Below, piece by piece: positions 10,573 to 19,325 of a stretch of DNA of 32,411 nt. The notes under the pieces are model-generated. The model worked only from the letters and a program-made list of their open reading frames with translations. It was not told the origin of the DNA and made no database searches. Every line of letters starts with the position of its first letter. The first letter of the stretch is position 1. Source of the DNA: Rhodocollybia butyracea (lineage: Eukaryota; Basidiomycota; Agaricomycetes; Agaricales; Omphalotaceae); NCBI GenBank assembly GCA_015501585.1, contig JADNRY010000662.1, positions 1 to 32,411 of the forward strand, read 5' to 3'. The position numbers were made by a program, and so were the translations under genes.

Positions 10573-10668
10573 CAGCCCACGTAGTGCAATGGTTAGCACG
10601 ACCTTACTTGTTAGCTCCGCGTAAATGCATTTGGAGGTAGATTGGGTTCAATTCCCCATGAGGCGCTG
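10573..10668 (+). tRNA. Decayed tRNA-like sequence
   Basis: An A-box-like D arm, GTGC-AATGGTTA-GCAC (10584-10599, perfect 4-bp stem), and a B-box-like GGTTCAATTCC (10645-10655) lie at tRNA-like spacing with an enlarged anticodon domain. The T stem has a mismatch, and the acceptor arms (CAGC/GCTG) pair only with a bulge. It is probably a tRNA-derived relic. Confidence 0.4.
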
Positions 10669-10691
10669 CCTTTTGTTTTGCAACTGAGATG

Positions 10692-10756
10692 AACTTACTG
10701 GATGAATGTCAATCATTTTTTTTCGGAGTAAATATACATATCAGACAATATACTAG
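10692..10756 (+). pseudogene. Fragment of a second Plavaka C terminus, opposite strand
   Basis: Reading plus, NLLDECQSFF then, after a one-base shift in a run of eight T, RSKYTYQTIY and a TAG. This matches the end of the minus-strand Plavaka (ILDKCPAFF...QSKYTYQTIY, stop), and the DNA is identical over agtaaatatacatatcagac. Beyond the stop the two sequences diverge. It is a relic of another Plavaka copy, not a terminal inverted repeat. Confidence 0.75.
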
Positions 10757-12413
10757 TACTAATGTGAATCTGTTTCAACTTTCATGAACTGACAGAACGT
10801 CCACAACACAGATTGAAAGTGGGTGTTTCAGTGCCTTATTTATCGAACCATAAACACAAATGATAAGACGGCTATGTGCTGCAGGCACTAAGAGAGCAGC
10901 TGTGTTGGAGAATATCACACATAGGCGCACTGTCAGTTTTGTGTCATCCACTGAAATTGAAACTGGATGCTTAAATTAGATAAGATAACTTTGTTACCAC
11001 CACAAGCCATGATTCATCCTTCTCTCTACTGAGTACTGAGTACTGAGCGCTGAGCACTAAGTCTGGAAGACGCTAACTGACAAAACCGCGGCGTCATTCG
11101 ATATATATCCGGCCCAGTGCAAGGCTGTTGAATTCAGCTACCGCCGACCTATAGGCACTAGTATAGAACTTTTCGCAAATGATCAGTATGTGCTTTCATT
11201 CATTTGACGATCGTAACTGAGGCTTAAGTATTAGGGAAATAGCTCTGCGAGGTCACGGTACGCCATCTGTCGCGTCAAAAGGTTTCCTGCACGAGGACTC
11301 GGATATCATACGTTTGGTGTATTTGGTGCAGTTGGTATTCTGGTGTATTTGGTGCACTGTTTGGTATATCTATTGATGTAAGGTGAGTGCACGAGCAAAG
11401 TAATTGACTGGCTAACCAGCTGTGCAGGCTCCCTTTGGTTGTTCGACGTTTGGTAAAACCTGCTGCAAATGTCGTTAGTCTGCGTATATCCGGGAACTCG
11501 ACTTTTGTGTATCGAACCTCATTCTACGAGAAAGGGGAGCTCTGCCATATGTTGCGTTTGGAAATAACTCTCAGTTTGCTGTGCAATAAAATTCTCTCGT
11601 CTTCCTATCATTAACCGACAGGAAGGTTTTAGTCCAAGGCGTCTGTATACAGAAGTGCTGGATTGGCATCAGGACTCACCTTCATCCTACGTTTCCTTCG
11701 ACTCGCTTTGAGAGGCAGGTTCTTGCTTGTCGGGACATCGTGAGACGATGAAAATGAAGACGTTCCATATTTCAGAGTCAAATACTCGGAGGTATTAGCG
11801 TGCTGAATTTATGACTCAAAGTCATGAACTTCCGTCGCTACGTCTCAGAGCTTCCTGCCGGACAAACAGACGAACTACGAAGGCGCACTGTCTCAGACTC
11901 CCCTTCGGACAGATGCAAAATCCCGCTGCCAAACACCTCAAAGAGCTGTCGACGCTGACACGCGAATTACGCTTACGCCGAAATTCAAGCGAAATGTCAT
12001 CATTTAAAAGACCCCGTGAAACACGTCACGTCACTACCTAGGGTACGTTATGTATTAGACACTTTGAAGGTCCACTTCAGTATCTAGTATGTAGAAACCC
12101 ATTTGAAGGGAGATACACTATGTTTTAAAGGCTACATTACTGTGCAAGGATGCATCGTTGACCCACAAACTCAAAATCAATCAAATTGTTTACCTAGATT
12201 GATTTAGGCTTGCCAGATCTAAAGTCTATTCAATTAATACTACCTACTACAAAAAGTCCTATACAGGGATATACAAGACAGGATTAAAATAGATGAAGAG
12301 AGACGAATGAGGGCAAGCATAATGCGAACCCATATCCGTTTAAAGTAAGAGAATCGAAGCACTGGTTCCCTGGAACGAACTACAGAAGGAACTAGACGAT
12401 TAGTGATGAATTA
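10757..12413. other. Non-coding stretch before the Helitron
   Basis: I see no gene. Near 11027-11056 there are three tactgag units followed by related gctgag units, and near 11312-11365 several ggtgtatttggtgca-like repeats. The longest frame (11811-12041) has no motif. Confidence 0.5.
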
Positions 12414-12442
12414 GGCGCCGGGGATCAAAGTGGCCCGGCGCC
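12414..12442. repeat. GC-rich hairpin, 9-bp perfect arms
   Basis: ggcgccggg (12414-12422) and cccggcgcc (12434-12442) form a perfect 9-bp stem around an 11-nt loop. It lies about 400 bp upstream of the Helitron coding region, in locally GC-rich sequence. Its function is not evident; it could be a terminator-like hairpin of an adjacent element. Confidence 0.8.
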
Positions 12443-12753
12443 GGCAGTAAAAGAAAGGCGGGGCGTGTCCTAGCGCGTGCCTATAATAAAATTTATTCGG
12501 ACCGACCTACGGGACGGTCCACATGTATCCCCGACTCTGACCGAAGGGAAGGAGGGTCTTGTAGGTGTCAATTGAGTGTTCGATTCTTCAAAAACCGCCA
12601 GATCGGGTATTTGTTTCCCACCTGATGGTAAGCCGCAATGCCGGTTGTTTCATCTGCCCTATCTAAATCATGGTCAATGAAGCATTAAACACCAAATCAG
12701 GCGACTATGTCGGGGTTCATTTCAGTCATGATATGTCCGGGTAATATGACGGG
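12443..12753. other. Probable 5' untranslated part of the Helitron
   Basis: No open frame of note. A short inverted repeat ggaccg/cggtcc lies near 12499-12520. The Helitron 5' terminus (A followed by TC) could not be located. Confidence 0.4.
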
Positions 12754-12789
12754 GGAATAGTGGCAATGCGGGAAAGTTGCCACTATTCC
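12754..12789. repeat. Perfect 13-bp-arm hairpin upstream of the Helitron frames
   Basis: ggaatagtggcaa (12754-12766) and ttgccactattcc (12777-12789) are exact reverse complements around a 10-nt loop (tgcgggaaag). The hairpin sits 50 bp before the first Helitron-associated frame. It may be a regulatory or replication structure of the element. Confidence 0.9.
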
Positions 12790-12841
12790 GAGCTACGGCT
12801 ACGGCCATTGCCTTGATTTCTTAGTAAAACCTACATGAGTC

Positions 12842-13561
12842 TTGATTTTTCCGTCTTTGTCTAACCCGTTTACCACGGCCACTGACCTTAAGGATGTCTT
12901 CCTAGAAGCAACTTATGCTGCAGTTCGTAACTCAATACCAGTGTGGCTTCAAACGCCTGAATCTGTTGAACTCGAATTGAACTTAAAAAAATTAACAACT
13001 GGGGTTCTAAATTCAATACCTTCACGTCCGCTTGATGCTACCACAAAACCAAAGGCAATTATCAATATTGTGGATGAATTGCGCTCAATTCTGACCCGTA
13101 TGCGCTACCTTCCTGCTGAACACATCTATGTTATGTGTGCTAATACTGTTCTTGTAGCTTTCAGTACTGAAATTTCCAGAGCAATAATGAAGTCCTTTCC
13201 AAGAGAAGTAGTTGACCGTGCCAGTCATCCTTTTCTCCACTTACAGTTTCTTCCTTACTTGATAAACTTATTGGATGATATAGAACTTGAAACTATTGAC
13301 ACGCTCAAACTTTACTTTGGAATTCATTACCGTGAAAGAGCTTCAGTGTATATCTCAACATCACATCGTGGCTCTGGTTCAATGCAGTCATTGAGCATGA
13401 ATCAACTTATTGCGCGATGTATCCAGAGAGAATTTCAATCATTATATTGTCTGTCTTTTGAGTCACTTACCAATACTTACCTTAGTGAGTTGACATTCAG
13501 CAATGAAGTTGCTTTGGACACCCCTTTGATCATGAGGACATGGTTCTTGCAGTTTTCGTAG
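12842..13561 (+). pseudogene. Helitron N-terminal segment 1 (frame-disrupted)
   Basis: An open frame of about 239 codons, preceded by an in-frame TGA at 12836 and with no ATG near its beginning (it opens on TTG). It leads, with a one-base frame change around 13490-13525, into the next segment, which reads GHPFDHEDMVLAVFVVRGFP. I recognise no domain in it. Position and strand mark it as the N-terminal extension of the Rep-helicase protein found in large fungal Helitrons. The frame change has no visible intron, so this part is probably damaged. Confidence 0.6.
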
Positions 13562-14100
13562 TACGAGGCTTTCCTCAATCCATTCTTACTACAATAAGTA
13601 CTCAATTGGCAGACTTTGCCGCTACAGGAAAAGCAAAGTTAACTACAACTGAACATCGTCGCCTTGTGCAACTTGCCACAAGGAGGGCACAACGTATTTC
13701 CAGAGTGAATGCATCTGTCAATGCCATATCAAATGCCTCAGAGGTATGGCCTCAACCTGTATCTGATGAGATAAACATGTCTTGTATTCGATCTTACTGT
13801 GAGTCAATCAAGTATATCCCTCTTGACTGTTGTGCTTGCTGTGGAAGTGAAGATCGTCGGAGGACAGGATCATTCCACCTTCTCGTAGATGCTCCTTCAT
13901 TAGCCATACTTTGTGTAAAGGATGAATGGATACTTGGTCACACTCCGCAGTGGCGTTTCACTTATATTGACCAATCTTTGGATGGCCTTCTATTGGAACC
14001 TAAAGGCATACGTCTTTCACCTTCTTCTACTGATGCTGTAGAAATTTACTTATGTGTTGAATGTAAAGGAGCGCTGAGCCGATCCACTATGCTCGCTTAG
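13540..14100 (+). pseudogene. Helitron N-terminal segment 2, Cys-rich (frame-disrupted)
   Basis: About 186 codons ending at a TAG inside STMLA. The segment contains CCACCG...CVEC, a Cys-rich pattern of the kind found before the Helitron-like N domain. The next frame resumes as ARLALNNGLYRGELPPELQDLT, the conserved entry of fungal Helitron proteins, so a one-base deletion near 14080-14095 separates them. No GT-AG intron bridges the junction. If intact, this segment would be continuous with the helicase frame. Confidence 0.7.
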
Positions 14101-14129
14101 CTCTTAACAACGGTCTGTACCGAGGCGAG

Positions 14130-17100
14130 TTGCCACCTGAGTTGCAAGACCTTACATGGGTGGAAGAAATGGCATGCAGTTTGTATCGTACCACTGCACA
14201 CGTTGCACGATTATATGGATCTTCCTCTCAAGAAGATCCTCTTCAACTGCATGGAAATACCTGTGCTCATCCAATGAAGCTGTTTGAAAATGCAACCACT
14301 CTGCCATGGGCACCATCAGATTTAAATGACTTGATAAGTATTGTTTTTATTGGGCCATGGAAGTTGAAGAAGGATGATATTGCCAAACTTAAGCATTATT
14401 TTGTACGGAAGTCAAAGATTAAGTTGTTTCTTACTTATTTGAGGCAACATTCACGCTTGTACTCTGGTCTACCTCCAGTTGATGATAGAATCTTGGCTAT
14501 GTATCCTGAAGAAGGTATCCTTCCTGGATTGCTTGAAAGAATAATTTACGACCATGAAAGTGACCCTGTGTCATTGTTTGAGGAGGAAACTTCAAGCTTT
14601 GATGAACATCCAGCTGAAAATCTGTCTAATTCTGACCTTCTGCTGGAAAAGTCGGGCGTCTATAGTCCTGAAAGTGACACAGTTCCTGGCCGGTTCAAAA
14701 CCTCATCTGCCCTAAGAAATATTGCTTTGGCCTCTGACTCAAACCATGTGAATCATGTCAAATTTGATCGTGACCCCATCCCTGAGTACAACAATCGTGA
14801 TCTGTTTCCTGGGATGTTCCCTACTTTATATCCATTAGGTATTGGGGGCTTTGAAGACCCTTGCCAAAGCCCTTCAGTTTCACTTGAAGCACATGCAGAG
14901 CACTTGTTGGACCAAGCCAATCGCAATTTCAGGTATCATCACTATTACATCTTTGTTGTGTTGAATCTTATTCAACGACGTAAAGCTCATCTTCATACTG
15001 CTTTTTCCATAAAGGCTTCACGATTCTCTCATATCTCTTCTGCCCTGTTATCTGTGTCACCTCAAGTATTGTCCAATCTATCCAATCACCTGAAAGATGA
15101 GTATAATCCTGCATTATTTACTGATGATGAGCGACAAGCCATGCTGCTCTTGAAAGAAGTGAATACAATCTCAGCAAAAATACCAGGTTCTCAAGCCTCA
15201 AAAATAAATGCTCGTCATCAAATTCGGAATTACTATGGCTACTTTGGTCTTGCACATTTATTTCTTACCTTAAATCCTTCTGCCGTTCACAGTCCTATTT
15301 TTCAGGTGATCTATGGTGACGAGTTGGTCAACCTGGATGATCGGTTCCCTGAAATACCAAAGAAAAGGTCAGATCGTGCACTAAGAGTTGCTGAGGATCC
15401 TGTTGCCGGATGTGATTTTTTCATTTTTATGTACCATTGTATTTTTCGTGATCTATTTGGTTGGAATTTTGAACAATCCAAACCCTCAGATAAGGGAGGG
15501 ATCTTTGGCATAATGCGAGCATTTTATGGTACAGCTGAATTGACTGAACGAGGACAGTTTCATGGGCATTATCTGATATGGTTACGCGGAGGGCTAAATC
15601 CCTCACAGATTCATGCCAAAATGAAAGCATCTGAGGAATATCGTGACCGATTTTTGAGTTTTTTTGAAGGTATAATATACCATCATCTACCTAACAGTGA
15701 AGCTACAGTTGACCCCCTGTATGAACCCCGTGTTGAGATGCCTCCCTTTCCACCTTTAACGGCAGATGATGGACATGAATTCTATCAAGAAGCTTCACTG
15801 TTTGAGTGGGAGTTAAGGTTTGAAAGTGAGCATAAGAAGATTGGAGAACGTCATCAAAGGCATCGCTGCCGTCCTGTATGCTTCAAAGGAAGATCTGCAA
15901 CTGACGGATGTAGATTCAATTATCCGCATGAAATTGTCCCAGTATCCAAATTTGAATCTGAAACCAACTCTGTCATTTTTGCTCGGCAAGAGTCTGATGT
16001 GAATGGTCATAATCCAATACTTCTAGTATATACCCGTCACAATCATGACCTGAAATGCATCTTATCAGGCAAAGCTGCTAAGGCAGCAATGTTTTATATT
16101 TCTGACTACATCACAAAAATGCCTTTGAAGACTGAACAATTACTCTCGTTACTGTCCAAGGCAGTCGCATCAGTCACAGAAGATGATATATTTGAGACTG
16201 AAGTTGGAAAGGCCAAACGCCTGTTACACCGCTGTCTTACACATTTTGGGAGAAGTCAACAAATCCATGCACAGCAAGCAGTTCGATATCTGCGCCAGAT
16301 GGATGATACCATGTACTCGCATAAGTGTATCCCAATGCCTTCAGCCAATTTGATGACATTTATTCACAAAATATATGCCCCGATTTTGCGACAATTTGAT
16401 GTTGAATTTGATGATGAGGAGGATATTCCTATCCAGTTGTTATTTGATGGAGAAGGGAAAATTCGTCATTGCAATCAAGTTCATGACTACTGGTTTCGAT
16501 CCTCCGACTTGGATGATATTACATTTTTTGATTTCATTCGGCACTTTACATGTGATAATAAGAGTAAAACCCGGACGTTCAATACACCTCAGACCAGAGC
16601 AGGGGTTCTATCTCGATACAGTCTTTGTGAAGGACATCCATATTACAAGACTCATGAGCTCATTAGACATACATTCATTGAACAAGGTGATATTGGACAA
16701 GAATTTGTTCCTAGGGTTATTGGCATGGCCATTCCAAGGAAAAAGAATCCTGCCTACAGATTATTCGCTCTGGCACACTTCAAACCCTTTTCAGTGCGTA
16801 ATCCACTCATTGAGATGTCAGTCAATGATGAGTTTGTATCATACATCTTCAGTCCCTTTGCAATAAATATAATGAATAATTGGGAAGAGATTCATGAATG
16901 TCAGGATGAGCGAGAAGCGGAACGTATTCGGAAGCAGGCACAGTTAATGAAGGAATCTAGAAAATCTGTGTCATTGCCAAGTTCACTGCTGGATGATAGC
17001 TACCATAATCTCGATGATGGTGCTGAATTCATTGAATCGCGTGTTACCCCACAAAAGAGGGCTAGTGACCTTGCATTGGCACGGGAGTGCAATCTATTGC

Positions 17101-19193
17101 ATCGAGATCTTATTCTATCTGAATGGCTACAACCTCCTGCTGACGCTGTACGAATTAATCTGAAGAATGTTGCAGATTCCTGTCATGCCTTACCCCGAAT
17201 AACTTCTCAGCTAGAAGCTAAATGGAAGTTGCAAACAAAGGTCCAGAGCAATCTCATCACTGATGCGCGAAAGTCCAGGTCAATGCCTACCATCCAATCT
17301 TCTCCACTTCCAGTTTTTAGTTCTACTCCAACTGCCGATACAAGTGCCTGGTCCAACAATGAAGCAGAGTCTCCACGTTCCTATGGACCCGTTACAGTGG
17401 ACAACCTCAAAGATCAAATTGCAGCTTCGTTCCAGTTGAACACCAAACAGTTGCATGCATTTCACATCATATGCTCCTCAATTATCCATCGTCATATCTT
17501 TGCCAAGTCAAACTTGTATGCTCATGAAGCTTTGCGGCTCTTTCTCACTGGGCCAGGTGGCACTGGGAAGACACATCTTGTAAAAGCAGTGAAAGAGCTT
17601 ATGCGCCACTTTGGAATTGATCACACTCTCAGGTTCATTGCTCCTACAGGTGGAGCTGCTTGTCTTATTGATGGTACAACTATACACAAGGGACTAGGAA
17701 TTTCAATTAAACGCGATAGAACAGGTCTAGCAAAAGAAGTAGGCACAGATAATCAAGAAGATGTATCTTTCTTACTCAGCACAACAACAAGTACACGTTT
17801 GCGTGAGGAGTGGAAAGATGTCCTTGTGTTAATGATTGATGAGGTATCATTGATGTCCTTAAGCCTTCTTGCAGAAATTGATGCAGCTTTACGCTTTGTT
17901 AAAGAATCTCAGGATGAGTATTTTGGAGGAATTGATATCATATTTTCTGGCGATCAATTTCAATATCCACCATCGCCTGGTCGCTCATTATATTCGCCTT
18001 TACAATCATTCTCGAGTAAACGTACCGACGAGGAAACCATGAATCGTCTTGGACGTCTTGCATGGAAATCAGTCAATGCTGCAATATCGCTGGTGCAACA
18101 AAAACGTATGCAAGGTGATCCACAGTATGCGGAAGCAGTGTGTAGGCTCCGGACACGTTCATGCGTGCAGGATGATGTAGACTTGTTTAACTCTCGGGTT
18201 ATAAAATCAACTGATTGCCCTACTGGCGTAACACTTCATAGCGAGTCTCATTATTTGGCTTCAATGATCGTGAAAACCAACAAACAGAGACAGTTAATAA
18301 ATCACTGGAAGACTCAAGCGATTTGCAAAGATGAAGCTGGTCCTGACTTACATCTCTGTGCAGCACAAGATCGGCTTGTATATGCATCTGATCAAGAGTC
18401 AACCTCATCTGATATCCTCACCCCCTCAATGCAGACACAACTGTTGTCTTTGGAGACTGCTTCTTCCAAGATTCGTAACTCCCTACCAGGATATCTTCCA
18501 CTCTACATCGGCATGCCAGTGGTTCTGCGTAACAAGAATATTGATACAAACCTAGGTATTACTAATGGCGCGAGAGGATACCTACGCTCGCTAGATCTGA
18601 GTGTTGATAGCAATGGTTTTACCTTCTGCACAGGTGCCCTTGTTGAATTCCCAGATAGTAAAGTTTCTCTGGAAGGTCTCCCACCAAGATTTTTTCCAAT
18701 CAAGCCAATAAATTGGCGATTTTCGACCACAATTAACGATCCGATCAGAGGCGTAATTAAAGTTGAGGTAATCAGGTCGCAGTTGCCCATACAACCAGGT
18801 TTTGCTGTAACAGGTCATTCCTCACAAGGTCAGACTATTTTAATTGTACTTTGCAACCTTCATGAAGGCCAGTGGGCTTCCTACGTTGCCGCATCACGTG
18901 CAACTGCGAGAGATGGACTGTTCATTACCCGTCGCGTGACCCTACAAGATTTAAATGAGCCCCATATACCTTATGACCTATGGTTTGAAACAAGGCGGTT
19001 TGAAATTCTTGAATGGAACACGCTAGTAAAATGGGGAATCCAACCTGGCCCTATCAAACCACTACCGGATGCTGAAGCAGATGATCGTCACCAATATGAC
19101 CAAGTATCCTACCAGTTCCTATTTCCGGCACCAAATAAACGCTCTCAAGATCGTGAACCTGATGGTGGCCCTTCCAAACGGAGACGTACATAG
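14130..19193 (+). CDS. Helitron Rep/PIF1-like helicase, 1687 codons open
   Basis: This is the rolling-circle transposition protein: an HUH endonuclease (Rep) nicks and joins the element, and a PIF1-family 5'-3' helicase unwinds it in the nucleus. The open frame begins inside the conserved LPPELQDLTWVEEMACSLYR block, so its first codon (TTG) is not a true start; the first ATG is at 14166-14168. Numbering from 14130: Helitron-like N domain roughly 1-600; HUH motif HGH at 478-480 (FHGHYLIWL); paired tyrosines Y656 and Y660 (FYISDYITK); Walker A GPGGTGKT ending at T1148; Walker B IDEVS with D1237-E1238; GDQFQ at 1274-1278; VTGHSSQGQT around 1560-1569; and the SRAT arginine finger at R1590. The C terminus is a basic KRRRT nuclear-localisation-like tail. 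All catalytic motifs are present and no stop interrupts them, so the catalytic part looks recently active, although the upstream segments are shifted out of frame. Confidence 0.96.
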   Translation: MPPELQDLTWVEEMACSLYRTTAHVARLYGSSSQEDPLQLHGNTCAHPMKLFENATTLPWAPSDLNDLISIVFIGPWKLKKDDIAKLKHYFVRKSKIKLFLTYLRQHSRLYSGLPPVDDRILAMYPEEGILPGLLERIIYDHESDPVSLFEEETSSFDEHPAENLSNSDLLLEKSGVYSPESDTVPGRFKTSSALRNIALASDSNHVNHVKFDRDPIPEYNNRDLFPGMFPTLYPLGIGGFEDPCQSPSVSLEAHAEHLLDQANRNFRYHHYYIFVVLNLIQRRKAHLHTAFSIKASRFSHISSALLSVSPQVLSNLSNHLKDEYNPALFTDDERQAMLLLKEVNTISAKIPGSQASKINARHQIRNYYGYFGLAHLFLTLNPSAVHSPIFQVIYGDELVNLDDRFPEIPKKRSDRALRVAEDPVAGCDFFIFMYHCIFRDLFGWNFEQSKPSDKGGIFGIMRAFYGTAELTERGQFHGHYLIWLRGGLNPSQIHAKMKASEEYRDRFLSFFEGIIYHHLPNSEATVDPLYEPRVEMPPFPPLTADDGHEFYQEASLFEWELRFESEHKKIGERHQRHRCRPVCFKGRSATDGCRFNYPHEIVPVSKFESETNSVIFARQESDVNGHNPILLVYTRHNHDLKCILSGKAAKAAMFYISDYITKMPLKTEQLLSLLSKAVASVTEDDIFETEVGKAKRLLHRCLTHFGRSQQIHAQQAVRYLRQMDDTMYSHKCIPMPSANLMTFIHKIYAPILRQFDVEFDDEEDIPIQLLFDGEGKIRHCNQVHDYWFRSSDLDDITFFDFIRHFTCDNKSKTRTFNTPQTRAGVLSRYSLCEGHPYYKTHELIRHTFIEQGDIGQEFVPRVIGMAIPRKKNPAYRLFALAHFKPFSVRNPLIEMSVNDEFVSYIFSPFAINIMNNWEEIHECQDEREAERIRKQAQLMKESRKSVSLPSSLLDDSYHNLDDGAEFIESRVTPQKRASDLALARECNLLHRDLILSEWLQPPADAVRINLKNVADSCHALPRITSQLEAKWKLQTKVQSNLITDARKSRSMPTIQSSPLPVFSSTPTADTSAWSNNEAESPRSYGPVTVDNLKDQIAASFQLNTKQLHAFHIICSSIIHRHIFAKSNLYAHEALRLFLTGPGGTGKTHLVKAVKELMRHFGIDHTLRFIAPTGGAACLIDGTTIHKGLGISIKRDRTGLAKEVGTDNQEDVSFLLSTTTSTRLREEWKDVLVLMIDEVSLMSLSLLAEIDAALRFVKESQDEYFGGIDIIFSGDQFQYPPSPGRSLYSPLQSFSSKRTDEETMNRLGRLAWKSVNAAISLVQQKRMQGDPQYAEAVCRLRTRSCVQDDVDLFNSRVIKSTDCPTGVTLHSESHYLASMIVKTNKQRQLINHWKTQAICKDEAGPDLHLCAAQDRLVYASDQESTSSDILTPSMQTQLLSLETASSKIRNSLPGYLPLYIGMPVVLRNKNIDTNLGITNGARGYLRSLDLSVDSNGFTFCTGALVEFPDSKVSLEGLPPRFFPIKPINWRFSTTINDPIRGVIKVEVIRSQLPIQPGFAVTGHSSQGQTILIVLCNLHEGQWASYVAASRATARDGLFITRRVTLQDLNEPHIPYDLWFETRRFEILEWNTLVKWGIQPGPIKPLPDAEADDRHQYDQVSYQFLFPAPNKRSQDREPDGGPSKRRRT

Positions 19194-19325
19194 TAGTTAA
19201 TTTTCGGTGGTGACTGACCATTGAATCTCAGATTCGTAGGATGATCTAGTAATCAAAGACAGCCTTAAATATAAATTTGCATCATATATGGCATTCTGAC
19301 TCTCTTGCCCGCACCTTACTTCAGC

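Noticed and set aside
5956..10756. Terminal inverted repeats of the Plavaka element formed by the matching blocks near 5960 and 10725
   Set aside because: Both blocks encode the same protein end followed by a stop and diverge outside it, so they are homologous coding sequence rather than terminal repeats.
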